Below are positions 21,988 to 30,341 of a stretch of DNA of 64,000 nt, piece after piece. Each line of letters begins with the position of its first letter. Position 1 is the stretch's first letter. The DNA comes from CALREJ01 sp035547395 (lineage in GTDB: Bacteria; Patescibacteriota; Gracilibacteria; Peribacterales; Peribacteraceae). The notes under the pieces were generated by a model. The model searched no databases and was not told the origin of the DNA. It saw nothing but the letters and a program-made list of their open reading frames with translations. The stretch is taken from the NCBI GenBank assembly GCA_035547395.1, contig DASZVA010000010.1:1-64000 (forward strand). Direction: 5' to 3'. Position numbers and translations under genes: made by a program.

Positions 21988-24309
21988 ATGGATGATTCCA
22001 GCACACGACGGCCGGCTCCGGGTATCTCGCCGCGCGAGGTGCGGATCCTGGTCAAAGACGTGCTCGATGAGCGGCCGCTGATCGTCGTGTCCAACCGTGA
22101 GCCGTACGAACACAGTCGGGAGAAGGATCGCATCGTGACGAAAAAAACCGTCGGTGGACTCGTCTCGGCGCTCGATCCGCTTTTGCAGGAATTGCATGCG
22201 ACGTGGGTTGCCTGGGGCAGCGGCAATGCGGACGCGGAGACAGTCGACGAACACGACGGCGTGATGGTGCCTCCGGATGATCCTTCCTATCGCCTGCGCC
22301 GCGTGTGGCTCAGCGATGAGGAGGTGCGGCTTTTCTACGAAGGACATGCCAATCAGACGTTGTGGCCGCTGTGTCATCTGGAAACCGAAAAAGTCCGTTA
22401 CTTCCGCCAGGAGTGGGACAGTTATCAGGCGATCAACAGACGGTTCGCCGAAGCGGCGGTGCAGGAATTGAAAGGAAGGCCGGGCGTCGTGTGGTTTCAT
22501 GATTATCAATTCGCGACGGCACCGTCGATGCTGCGTCATCTGCAACCCGATTCGTTTATCCTTCAGTTCTGGCACATCCCCTGGCCGCCGTGGGAAATCT
22601 TTCGCCAGCATCCCCAGCGCAGGGCGATTCTGGAGGGCATGCTCGGCTGCGATCTGATCGGCATGCACATCGATCTGTACTGCGAGAACTTTCTCGACTG
22701 CGTGCGCAGGGAACTCAACGTGCCCGTTGATTTTGAGCGGGGATTCATCGTGATCGACGACCGCACGGTGCGCGTGCGCGCGTTTCCGATCAGCGTGGAT
22801 GCAGAGCAGCTTGACGAGCTTGCACGGTCCGCCGCCGTGGAGCGCAGCCTGGAAAAAGATCGCATAAAGTACGCGCCGGCCGGTCAAAAAATCGGCCTGG
22901 GGGTCGAGCGCGGCGATTACACGAAGGGGATTTTGCTGCGCCTGAAGGCGCTTGAGCAGTTGTTTTCGCTCTATCCGGAGTATCGCGAGCGGTTCACATT
23001 TATTCAGGTGACGCCGCAGTCGCGCGAACAGATTCCCGCCTACGCCGCATTCCAGCGGGAAATGAGCCGCGCCATCCAACACATCAACGCCCTGTACGGC
23101 ACGGCATCCTGGCAGCCAATCGTCCACATCCGCACGGCGAAGTCGACATTCGAACTGTCGTCGCTGTTTCGCCTGGCGGATGTCGCGGTCGTCAGCGCGC
23201 GGCAGGACGGCATGAATCTGGTCGCCAAGGAATTCATCGCATCGCGCTGCGACGAACGGGGGACACTCATTCTCAGTGAATTCGCGGGCGCGTCCGAAGA
23301 AATGCCGCAGGCGCTCATCATCAACCCCTACGACGTCGAGACGTTCGCGCACACGATGCATCGGGCGCTCACCATGAGCGACGCCGAACAGACCCGGCGC
23401 ATGCGCCAGCTGCGGCACTATCTTTTTCAGAACACGATCTTCGACTGGATCGAAACGATTTTTTCCGAAGTGGCGGAGCTCAAGCATCAGGGGGAAGCGG
23501 GGGAGCCGCTGATGCTTCTGGATCATTTGGAGGATATCAAAGAAGCGATGGACCGCTTTCCGCACGTGGAACTCTTTTGCGATTATGACGGCGTGCTCTC
23601 GCCGATCGCGTCGCGGCCGTGGGACGCACATCTCGACGATCAGGTGCGCGAGTATCTGACAAAGCTGCGCGACAGTGCGTCGGTGCACGTGAGCGTCATC
23701 AGTGGACGATCACTTGATGATCTGATGGATCTGGTGAAAGTCGAGCGCCTCACCTACGCCGGCAATCACGGACTCGAGATCAGCGGCCCGAGAGTCGAGC
23801 GCATCCACGAAGACGCGGAACATCTTCATCAGCTTATGCAGACCGTGTACGACGCGATGCGCGAAGCGATGCGCCCGTTTGCGGGTGTCATCGTGGAGGA
23901 CAAGCAGCTGGGCGTCGCGCTGCATTACCGTCTCGCCGATCCGCAGATCGTTTCGGACGTGATCAACGTGTTCTATCGGGTGCTGGAACAATTCAACGGC
24001 GAGAATCTGCTGCGCGCGACGACGGGCAAATCCGTGCTCGAGGTGCGTCCGAACATCGCGTGGGACAAAGGCCGCGCGGTGCTGTGGCTGCTGCGCATGA
24101 TCCATGGAGCCAACTGGCGCGAGGACGTGCTGCCGTTTTATCTCGGCGATGATGTCACGGACGAAGACGCCTTCCGCGCGCTGCGGCACAAAGGCATCAC
24201 CGTGCTGGTAGGTCCCGTTCCGCCCCGCGGCACCGCGGCCCAGTACCGCCTTGAACACACCAGCGACGTCACCGCATTCCTTGAATGGATGACGCAGGCG
24301 AGAGAATAA
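21988..24309 (+). CDS. trehalose-6-phosphate synthase/phosphatase fusion
   Basis: This bifunctional enzyme makes trehalose from UDP-glucose (or a similar donor) and glucose-6-phosphate, via trehalose-6-phosphate. The N-terminal GT20 synthase (about 25-500) has IVVSNREPYE, GGLVSALDP, WFHDYQ, FWHIPWPPWEIFR and DGMNLVAKEF. The C-terminal HAD phosphatase has the catalytic pair Asp532 and Asp534 in FCDYDGVLSPI, then ISGRSLDDL, GNHGLEI and YLGDDVTDEDAF. ATG 21988 (773 residues) is preferred over 21916, as AGAGG lies just upstream; the frame to 21634 is antisense to the receiver. OtsA-OtsB fusions are typical of eukaryotes and some bacteria. It is unusual for a small CPR genome and suggests osmotic or desiccation protection. 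Confidence 0.93.
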   Translation: MDDSSTRRPAPGISPREVRILVKDVLDERPLIVVSNREPYEHSREKDRIVTKKTVGGLVSALDPLLQELHATWVAWGSGNADAETVDEHDGVMVPPDDPSYRLRRVWLSDEEVRLFYEGHANQTLWPLCHLETEKVRYFRQEWDSYQAINRRFAEAAVQELKGRPGVVWFHDYQFATAPSMLRHLQPDSFILQFWHIPWPPWEIFRQHPQRRAILEGMLGCDLIGMHIDLYCENFLDCVRRELNVPVDFERGFIVIDDRTVRVRAFPISVDAEQLDELARSAAVERSLEKDRIKYAPAGQKIGLGVERGDYTKGILLRLKALEQLFSLYPEYRERFTFIQVTPQSREQIPAYAAFQREMSRAIQHINALYGTASWQPIVHIRTAKSTFELSSLFRLADVAVVSARQDGMNLVAKEFIASRCDERGTLILSEFAGASEEMPQALIINPYDVETFAHTMHRALTMSDAEQTRRMRQLRHYLFQNTIFDWIETIFSEVAELKHQGEAGEPLMLLDHLEDIKEAMDRFPHVELFCDYDGVLSPIASRPWDAHLDDQVREYLTKLRDSASVHVSVISGRSLDDLMDLVKVERLTYAGNHGLEISGPRVERIHEDAEHLHQLMQTVYDAMREAMRPFAGVIVEDKQLGVALHYRLADPQIVSDVINVFYRVLEQFNGENLLRATTGKSVLEVRPNIAWDKGRAVLWLLRMIHGANWREDVLPFYLGDDVTDEDAFRALRHKGITVLVGPVPPRGTAAQYRLEHTSDVTAFLEWMTQARE

Positions 24310-24325
24310 GAGGTACAATTTGCGT

Positions 24326-24832
24326 ATGGAGTTGATCGAACCATCCTTGTCATATGCAGCGAGCTTTGAAGAAGGCATCGAAGAATTTCACAGTGATCAT
24401 GTGCCCGGCTTTCTCAATAACGGTGAACCGCTGACGGATGTTGCTGCCTATATCGAACTGACAAAAAAGCAGGCGCGAGGGGAAGCGTTGCCCGAAGGAT
24501 GGGTGCCGGCAACGACCTTATGGCTCATTGATCATGATGAGTTCATCGGCAATGTGAACATTCGTCATCGCATGACGGATACACTCGCAAAGCGCGGCGG
24601 CCATATCGGTTACGCCATCCGTCCGTCGATGCAGGGCAAAGGCTACGGCACTGAAATGCTCCGACTGGCCCTCATCGAAGCACAGAAGCTCGGCATCGAC
24701 CGGGTGCTCATTACGTGCAGCAAAAACAATCCCGCCTCACGCCGCGTCATCGAAAAAAACGGCGGCGTATTGCAGGATGAGATCGACGTGGACGGTGAAC
24801 CGGTGCTGCGGTTTTGGATTGATAATCGATAA
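24326..24832 (+). CDS. GNAT family N-acetyltransferase
   Basis: A 168-residue acetyltransferase. The acetyl-CoA-binding motif A is GHIGYAIRPSMQGKGYGTEMLRLAL (R/QxxGxG/A as QGKGYG), followed by CSKNNPASRRVIEKNGG, the typical motif B. The N-terminal half resembles the subgroup with FLNNGEPLTDVAAYIELTKK. The acceptor is unknown. It follows the trehalose gene by 16 bases and may be co-transcribed. The ATG at 24326 is used over the TTG at 24320. Confidence 0.9.
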   Translation: MELIEPSLSYAASFEEGIEEFHSDHVPGFLNNGEPLTDVAAYIELTKKQARGEALPEGWVPATTLWLIDHDEFIGNVNIRHRMTDTLAKRGGHIGYAIRPSMQGKGYGTEMLRLALIEAQKLGIDRVLITCSKNNPASRRVIEKNGGVLQDEIDVDGEPVLRFWIDNR

Positions 24833-24838
24833 TGTCGA

Positions 24839-25198
24839 TTAGGAATGCAGAGGTACGTCAGTCGTATCTGAACGTTTGAACACGGTTTTTCCTGTTCGTA
24901 TTATTTTGTATACCGCTTTGCAATTCGGATCCGGATCCGCGATGAATGCATCCGTACTCATCCAGTCCTTTTCATCCGTGACGCGTTGTTTGGCAGCAAG
25001 AAGCGGCAGCAATGCTCCAATGGCATATAACGAAAATCCCTGTTTTTCAGGAATGAAAATATCTTCACCGATCACTTCAAAATAGTCACCGACCTGATGC
25101 TTGCCGATAATCTTTCCGCTTTTTTCCGAAATTTCGATTCGCAAGTTATAGAGCTCGAATGTTGCTTCGGATGAGGATTCCATGATGTGAGTGTGCAC
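24839..25198 (-). CDS. TIGR04076-like small protein
   Basis: This 119-residue protein resembles the TIGR04076 family: HQVGDYFEVIGEDIFIPEKQGFSLYAIGALLPLLAAKQ matches the family core of a short beta-barrel-like N-terminus followed by a helix with conserved Leu-Pro. Usual members have Cys residues near the cargo site (for example CPEA), which are not obvious here. Function is unknown. The start could also be Met6 at 25183. Confidence 0.6.
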   Translation of the reverse strand: MHTHIMESSSEATFELYNLRIEISEKSGKIIGKHQVGDYFEVIGEDIFIPEKQGFSLYAIGALLPLLAAKQRVTDEKDWMSTDAFIADPDPNCKAVYKIIRTGKTVFKRSDTTDVPLHS

Positions 25199-25223
25199 GA
25201 TATATGTTTGTTTTGAAAGAAGT

Positions 25224-25327
25224 AGAGCTCCGAACCGGTGACCCTAGGTTTACGATACCCATGCGCTGCGCGCAGATGTATTTTTTGCGACTCGCGTAAA
25301 CGCTCGTCGAACAGCTGAGCTAAATTT
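25224..25327 (-). pseudogene. broken tRNA-Thr-like copy
   Basis: Directly downstream of the intact tRNA-Thr there is a second set of tRNA landmarks on the same strand: TTTAGCTCAG at 25326-25316, an anticodon arm with the identical 7-base loop ATCGTAA (CGT anticodon) near 25262-25242, and a GGTTCGGAGCTC remnant of the T arm. About 30 extra bases lie in the D-arm region, and acceptor and T stems no longer pair. It looks like a duplicated, decayed tRNA. Confidence 0.6.
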
Positions 25328-25330
25328 TAA

Positions 25331-25405
25331 TGGAGCCACCTCGGGGATTTGAACCCCGGACCCTCGGTTTACGATACCGATGCTCTACCACTGAGCTAAG
25401 GTGGC
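25331..25405 (-). tRNA. tRNA-Thr (anticodon CGT)
   Basis: Full cloverleaf on the minus strand: acceptor GCCACCT/AGGTGGC, D arm AGCTCAGTGGTAGAGC, anticodon stem TCGGT/ACCGA with loop ATCGTAA (anticodon CGT, reading ACG), T arm CCGGGGTTCAAATCCCCG. Discriminator T is followed by an encoded CCA. Confidence 0.96.
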
Positions 25406-25529
25406 ACGACTGTTCTACTGCGAAAAAGAACGGACTTTTGGGCTCCCATTGTGGGTGTTTTGGGTTTCCGAGGCAAGAGATTTCGAACGGGGGATTTTGA
25501 AGGACAGTTCGGGCTTCTAGGCTGGGTGT

Positions 25530-26612
25530 ATGACGCAAGATACGGCACTTCTCTTCTGGTGGCTCGGGATTCTGACCAAACGGCGCTACGACGTGCTCAA
25601 GCAGGTTTTTGGCAATCTCGATGAAGTCATTCCCGTGCTGAGCATGGACATTCTGCGCGAACTGAAATTGCGGCAGAAAACGGCGGAGGAAACCATGGCG
25701 CGGATTCAGCTTCTTAACATCGATCGCTACAAAGCCGAGATGCAGAAGCATCGTGTCGGTCTGATCTCCATTGAAGATCGCCTCTATCCGTCCGCGCTGC
25801 GCGAGATCGCCGATCCTCCGGTGTTCCTGTCGTACCGCGGTGATCTGTCGATACTGGATCAACCGCTCCTCGGCATCGTCGGCACGCGCGAGATCAGCAG
25901 TTATGGCAGGAGAGTAGTGGAGACGTTCGTGCCGTCACTTGTGCGTGCGAATCTCATCACCGTGAGCGGGCTCGCACTCGGCGTCGATGCCGCGGTCGCG
26001 CAGCAGACGATCAAGGCGGGCGGCAAGACGGTTGCGGTTCTCGGCGGCGGCCTTTCCTCCATCTATCCGCACACCAATCGAAAACTGGCCGAAGATATCG
26101 TTCGCCACGGAGGATTATTGCTCAGTGAATTTCCGCTCGAAATGAAACCCGACAAATACACATTCCCCTCGCGTAACCGGATCATCGCAGGTGTAAGCCT
26201 CGGCACGCTCGTCTGCGAGGCGCCGGTCGAGAGCGGATCGATCATCACAGCGGATCTCGCGCTCGATTACAACCGCTCTGTCTTTGCGGTGCCGGGTTCC
26301 ATCTTCGACGAGCAGTACAGCGGATGTCATGAGATCATTTCTCAAGGACACGCTCGGCTCGTGGTCCGGCCGGACGACGTGCTCCGGGAACTCGGAATGA
26401 TTCCGTCGGTGCGCGAAGAATCGATGTCCTTCACGCCGGCAAACGCCGATGAATCGATGCTCTTCACGGTGCTCAGCGGCATGCCGCAGACAATCGATGA
26501 TCTGGTGGAGAAGACGGGACTGCCCGCGTCGTACGTCTCCGTCACGCTCACCATGCTCGAGCTCAAGGACGTCGTGCAGAATATCGGCGGCGGACAATGG
26601 GTGCGGCGCTGA
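25530..26612 (+). CDS. dprA: DNA-processing protein DprA/Smf
   Basis: DprA loads RecA on incoming single-stranded DNA in natural transformation. The 360-residue protein has an N-terminal SAM-like part and the Rossmann core IVGTREISSYGRR, SGLALGVDAAVAQQT and AVLGGGLSSIYPHTNRKLAEDI. FPLEMKPDKYTFPSRNRIIAG, EAPVESGSIITADLALDYNRSVFAVPGSI and a C-terminal winged-helix region (about 295-358) follow. CPR bacteria commonly keep competence genes, so DNA uptake is plausible. No other com gene is in the window apart from the PilT-like ATPase. Confidence 0.95.
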   Translation: MTQDTALLFWWLGILTKRRYDVLKQVFGNLDEVIPVLSMDILRELKLRQKTAEETMARIQLLNIDRYKAEMQKHRVGLISIEDRLYPSALREIADPPVFLSYRGDLSILDQPLLGIVGTREISSYGRRVVETFVPSLVRANLITVSGLALGVDAAVAQQTIKAGGKTVAVLGGGLSSIYPHTNRKLAEDIVRHGGLLLSEFPLEMKPDKYTFPSRNRIIAGVSLGTLVCEAPVESGSIITADLALDYNRSVFAVPGSIFDEQYSGCHEIISQGHARLVVRPDDVLRELGMIPSVREESMSFTPANADESMLFTVLSGMPQTIDDLVEKTGLPASYVSVTLTMLELKDVVQNIGGGQWVRR

Positions 26613-26669
26613 CATTGCCTGAAGGATCGGGACGCGCGTACAGTGTGAATCAACCTTCCCCTCTCTCCC

Positions 26670-27446
26670 GTGTCCTCCCAACCCAAACGTTTCGGTGAAA
26701 TATTCTCCGTCACATGGGCGTTCTTTCGAGCGAACATGCAGCCCATTTTGATCGGCGCGATCGTGTTCGCGATCGTTGTCGGCGTGCTGCAATTTCCCGC
26801 CGCCGCGTACCGGACGGGTGATACGCCGAACGCGTGGAGCGTCCTGCTGTCTTTGATCGCGACGATCATCACGCTTGTCAGCTACGTCTATTACCTGCTC
26901 ATTGCGACGAAGAAAAAGATCGAGGTCGGATCGCTGTTTCAGGAGGCGCTGCAACGCTGCGTTCCTTTCATCGGTCTGTCGATCTGGGTCCTGCTGCGCA
27001 CCTTTTCGTGGATTGCCATCATTGGATTCATTTTGCTCGGCGTCGGAAACGCGATGCACAACGACCTGCTGCTCCCGATCGGAATGCTCCTGTCGCTGGT
27101 CGGCATCGTCTGCGCGATCGTGCTCGGTCCGCGCTACGCCTGTGCGCCCGCAGTCTGGGCGATGGAAAACAAGGGCGTTTTCGCATCCGCCAATCGCAGC
27201 ATGGAGGTGACGCGCGGCTACTGGGGCAAGGTGCTCGGCAACATCATCCTGCTGTCGGTGCTCTGCTCAATCGTCATCGCCGTCATCGGAGCGATTCTGT
27301 CGCCGCTCTCGCTCGTGAGTGCGCCGGCGCTCGACGTCGTCATCGGATTTCTGAGCCAGCTGTATCAGGCGTTCTTCTCGATCTTCCTGGTGCAGCTGAC
27401 ACTCACGCTCACGGCAAACCCGCGGGCAAAGACGGCCAAGGCATGA
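26670..27446 (+). CDS. polytopic membrane protein
   Basis: A 258-residue protein with about six membrane helices and a GTG start at 26670 (ATG at 26736 is the first alternative). The pattern FGEIFSVTWAFFRANMQPILIGAI ... PRYACAPAVWAMENKGVFASANRSMEVTRGYWGKVLG is like the DUF975/GDPD-membrane-domain type proteins often seen in CPR (helix, AL..S...t.G.w). Role unknown. The stop is immediately adjacent to the convergent slipin gene. Confidence 0.75.
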   Translation: MSSQPKRFGEIFSVTWAFFRANMQPILIGAIVFAIVVGVLQFPAAAYRTGDTPNAWSVLLSLIATIITLVSYVYYLLIATKKKIEVGSLFQEALQRCVPFIGLSIWVLLRTFSWIAIIGFILLGVGNAMHNDLLLPIGMLLSLVGIVCAIVLGPRYACAPAVWAMENKGVFASANRSMEVTRGYWGKVLGNIILLSVLCSIVIAVIGAILSPLSLVSAPALDVVIGFLSQLYQAFFSIFLVQLTLTLTANPRAKTAKA

Positions 27447-28202
27447 TCACTTCTTGAGATTTGCGAGCCCCTCGAGCGCCTTGAGCGCTTCGATCGGCAC
27501 CATCCAGATCGTCGTGTTCGACTGATCGGAACTTAAGTCATTGATGCTCTGCAGCGTGCGCAGATGCAGTGCGCCCGGCACCTTGGCGAGCATCTCGGCC
27601 GCCTTGGCCATGTTGGCCGCCGCGCCCACTTCGCCTTCGGAGTTGATGATCACCGCCTGCTTCTCGCGCTCCGCCTCGGCCACTTTGGCGATCGTGCGCT
27701 TGAGGGAATCCGGCAGCACGATGTCGCGCAGTTCCATCGACTGCACATCCACGCCCCACTGCTCCGACACTTTATCCACCGCCTGCTTGATGTTCTCGCT
27801 CACCTGCTGCTTGTTTGCGAGAAGTTCATTCAGCTGCACTTCGCCGACGGCATTGCGCATGGTCGTCTGGGCCAGCTGCGAGACCGCGTTGAAGAAATCC
27901 TCCACCTCGATCACGGCCTTGCCCGGGTCCTTCACGCGGAAATAGATGACGGCGTTGATGCTGATCGGAATGTTGTCCTTGGTGATCGCTTCCTGATTCG
28001 GCACGTCGACCGCCTTGATGCGCACGTCCACCTTGGTCATCGTTTGAAACACGGGAATGATGACGTGCCAGCCGGGATTCCAGATCTTGCTGTATTTTCC
28101 CATAAAGAAGATGACGCCGCGTTCATATTGATTGACCTGGCGGATGCAGCTGAAAACCAGAATCAGAACGATGATGCCGATGAGGGTGAGCGTAAAGTAC
28201 AT
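27447..28202 (-). CDS. slipin/stomatin-like SPFH protein
   Basis: A membrane scaffold of the band-7/SPFH family, 251 residues. It has one N-terminal membrane helix (3-20), then VNQYERGVIFFMGKYSKIWNPGWHVIIPVFQ and VDVRIKAVDVPNQEAITKDNIPISINAVIYFRV, diagnostic for slipins. The C-terminal coiled coil is AEREKQAVIINSEGEVGAAANMAKAAEML. Slipins assemble into oligomers in membrane microdomains and are often paired with an NfeD protease partner, which is not seen here. It lies just downstream of tpiA on the same strand with an 11-base gap. Confidence 0.92.
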   Translation of the reverse strand: MYFTLTLIGIIVLILVFSCIRQVNQYERGVIFFMGKYSKIWNPGWHVIIPVFQTMTKVDVRIKAVDVPNQEAITKDNIPISINAVIYFRVKDPGKAVIEVEDFFNAVSQLAQTTMRNAVGEVQLNELLANKQQVSENIKQAVDKVSEQWGVDVQSMELRDIVLPDSLKRTIAKVAEAEREKQAVIINSEGEVGAAANMAKAAEMLAKVPGALHLRTLQSINDLSSDQSNTTIWMVPIEALKALEGLANLKK

Positions 28203-28213
28203 GCGGGAAGGGG

Positions 28214-28915
28214 TTAGTGGACAAGATGAACGATCTGACGGAATTCCTTGGGGTCCAGCGACGCGCCGCCGACCAGCAGGCCGTCGACGTCGGGTTCCTT
28301 GAGAAAACCGGCAGCATTATCAGGCTTCACGGATCCGCCGTATAGAATGCGGGTGCCCTCTTTTTTGTCTTCCGGAAGCAGCGAACGGATGTTGGCATGC
28401 ATTTCCTGCACATCGGATTCAGCCGGACAGCTGCCGGTGCCGATCGCCCACACGGGTTCGTACGCAATGATCGAAGGAAGGATGCTCATCGCTTCCAGCT
28501 GCCGCTTCACGACGTCGAATTGCTGCTTGAGCTCTCGTTCGTCGGCGCTCTCCCCGATGCAGAGGATCGGCTGCAGTCCGGCATCCATCGCGGCTTTCAC
28601 TTGCAGGGCAACGAATGCATCGCTCTCCTGATGATGCGATCTGCGTTCCGAATGTCCGCAGAGCACATATGTGCAGCCGTGCTGCGCGAGCAGTTCCATG
28701 CTGATGTCGCCGGTGTAGGTGCCCGTCGGTTCCGGCCGTCCGCACTGCGCACCGACCACGAGGAATTTTTCCACACACGTGCGGATATCCAGAAACGTCG
28801 GGAACACCACGATCTCCACGCCGTCCTGTTTGCGGTACGGCGACTCGTCGCTGTCCCAGCCTTGCGGAGGAGCGTTCATTTTCCAGTTTGCTGCGATCAA
28901 AGGAGTGCGGTTCAT
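28214..28915 (-). CDS. tpiA: triosephosphate isomerase
   Basis: This enzyme interconverts dihydroxyacetone phosphate and glyceraldehyde-3-phosphate. The 233-residue protein has Asn10 and Lys12 (AANWKMN), catalytic His88 in YVLCGHSERR, catalytic Glu153 in AYEPVWAIGTG and the phosphate loop GGSVKPDNAAG with LLVGGASLD. It is slightly shorter than the usual 250. It likely shares a transcript with the slipin. Confidence 0.96.
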   Translation of the reverse strand: MNRTPLIAANWKMNAPPQGWDSDESPYRKQDGVEIVVFPTFLDIRTCVEKFLVVGAQCGRPEPTGTYTGDISMELLAQHGCTYVLCGHSERRSHHQESDAFVALQVKAAMDAGLQPILCIGESADERELKQQFDVVKRQLEAMSILPSIIAYEPVWAIGTGSCPAESDVQEMHANIRSLLPEDKKEGTRILYGGSVKPDNAAGFLKEPDVDGLLVGGASLDPKEFRQIVHLVH

Positions 28916-29262
28916 GATTCGAGTCTAGCATTTGGCTTTTCTAGGTACAGATGAATCGTTTTTTATACTTTCCGGCGGACCTGTTATGTTTCCACTTTCT
29001 TTGTCGCGACAAAGAAAGTGGAGAAAGAAAACGCGACCCAGCTTCGCTGAGTACCCCGGCCGATCAAAGACCCGCTCCGCCCGACCTGCTGCTTACCGTC
29101 GCTCGGTCCAGGGCTTCCCTTCGCGACGGTTCGCTTGTTTTTCTGACGAAAAACAAAAAGCAGGTCTTCCCCAACACCCCCCTGATCGGCGCGACCTTCC
29201 GTAATCATGCGTGTGACATGGAATTTTCTTTTTCCTTCTTCTCCTAGTACGATTTCCCCGAT
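28916..29262. other. 347-bp gene-free stretch with a multi-helix element
   Basis: Divergent gap between tpiA and rpiB. Its core, 28991-29190, is the structured element described separately. A 98-residue reading frame crosses it (28951-29247), but its translation is Arg/Pro-rich with no start signal or family, and I treat it as chance. A T/C-rich tail without Shine-Dalgarno leads into rpiB. Confidence 0.6.
28991..29190. repeat. palindrome-headed nested multi-helix element
   Basis: A 32-bp perfect palindrome (28991-29022, centre TCGCGA) is followed by nested pairs. P1 is GCCGATCA (29059-29066) with TGATCGGC (29183-29190). P2 is GACCTGCT (29083-29090) with AGCAGGTC (29159-29166). Inside are P3, ACCGTCGC (29095-29102) with GCGACGGT (29123-29130), and P4, TTGTTTTTC (29135-29143) with GAAAAACAA (29148-29156). 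The helices nest without conflict and form a branched structure. It could be a mobile repeat or a structured RNA. Confidence 0.65.
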
Positions 29263-29706
29263 ATGCCCTCCACCCGCGTCGTCCTCGCAGCCGATCATGC
29301 CGGTTTTCCGCTCAAGGAAGACGTCAAAAAATATCTGACAGAGAAGGGGATGGACGTCGTTGACGTGGGAACCTTCAGCACGGATCCCGTCGATTATCCG
29401 GCGGTCATGCGCCATGGATCCGCCGCCGTTCTCGAGTACGGCTGTCCGGGGATCATCTTCGGCAAGAGCGGCAACGGCGAAGCGATGGCGGCCAACAAAG
29501 TCCGCGGCATCCGCGCGGCGCTTTGCTACAGCGAAGAGACCGCACGCCTTGCCCGCGCACACAATGACGCGAATATCATGAGTCTCGGTGCCGCGTTCAC
29601 GCCGCCTGATCTCGCACATCGACTCGTCGATATTTTTTTGGAAACGCCTTTTGACGGCGGCAGACATCAGGCAAGAGTCGATGATCTCGATACACCTCTC
29701 TCATGA
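29263..29706 (+). CDS. rpiB: ribose-5-phosphate isomerase B
   Basis: This enzyme interconverts ribose-5-phosphate and ribulose-5-phosphate. The 147-residue protein has the start VVLAADHAGFPLKEDV (Asp11, His12) and the SGNGEAMAANKVRGIRAALCY segment. The Cys used as base in E. coli-type enzymes is absent; Glu73 of SGNGE occupies the place known from the actinobacterial type. Its stop overlaps rpe by four bases, so the pentose-phosphate pair is coupled. Confidence 0.94.
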   Translation: MPSTRVVLAADHAGFPLKEDVKKYLTEKGMDVVDVGTFSTDPVDYPAVMRHGSAAVLEYGCPGIIFGKSGNGEAMAANKVRGIRAALCYSEETARLARAHNDANIMSLGAAFTPPDLAHRLVDIFLETPFDGGRHQARVDDLDTPLS

Positions 29707-30341
29707 AAACACTGATCACTCCCTCCATTCTCTCGGCCGATCTCGCGCATCTGCAGGATGAAGTTGCGACGATTGAAAAATACGCCGACTGGATTCAGAT
29801 CGATGTCATGGACGGGCATTTCGTGCCCAATCTCAGCTTTGGCGCGCCGGTGGTCGCACATCTCAAAACAGCGCTGCCGCTTGACGTGCATCTGATGGTC
29901 GAGAATCCCGAGGATCGGATTGAGGAATTCCTGGAACTGAATGTGAAAAACATCACCTTTCATGCGGAAGCGGTGGAAGAGACGGATTCACGAAGAGCCC
30001 TGATCAAAGCCATTCGCGACGGCAACGCGACTGCCGGCATCGCGCTCAATCCGGCGACACCCGTGGAGATCATCGATGATGTCGTGGAGGATGTCGATCT
30101 GGTGCTGATCATGTCCGTGCACCCGGGATTTGGCGGACAGGCGTTTATTCCGTCGGTGCTGGAGAAAGTCCGGACGCTTCGGGAGCGATTCCCCGATCTC
30201 ATGATCCAGATCGACGGCGGCATCAATGACGAGACAGCCTCGCTCGCACGTGAAGCCGGCTGCAATAATCTGGTCGCCGGCAGTTTCGTCTTCGGCGCGC
30301 GCGACCGCGCGAAAGCCATCCGCCTTCTGCGCGGCATATGA
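29703..30341 (+). CDS. rpe: ribulose-phosphate 3-epimerase
   Basis: This enzyme interconverts ribulose-5-phosphate and xylulose-5-phosphate. The 212-residue TIM barrel has Ser8 (TPSILSADLAHL), the metal/catalytic Asp34 in IQIDVMDGHFVPNLSFG, His63 in LDVHLMVE, MSVHPGFGGQAFIP and the second catalytic Asp in IQIDGGIN. ATGA overlaps join it to rpiB upstream and to the DUF192 gene downstream. Confidence 0.96.
   Translation: MKTLITPSILSADLAHLQDEVATIEKYADWIQIDVMDGHFVPNLSFGAPVVAHLKTALPLDVHLMVENPEDRIEEFLELNVKNITFHAEAVEETDSRRALIKAIRDGNATAGIALNPATPVEIIDDVVEDVDLVLIMSVHPGFGGQAFIPSVLEKVRTLRERFPDLMIQIDGGINDETASLAREAGCNNLVAGSFVFGARDRAKAIRLLRGI

Noticed and set aside
21883..23688. 601-codon open frame antisense to the trehalose enzyme
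   Set aside because: Shadow of the GT20 domain; no start signal and no recognisable domain.
28951..29247. 98-codon frame between tpiA and rpiB
   Set aside because: It crosses the nested inverted-repeat element, is Arg/Pro-rich and lacks any start signal. The DNA structure explains the sequence better.
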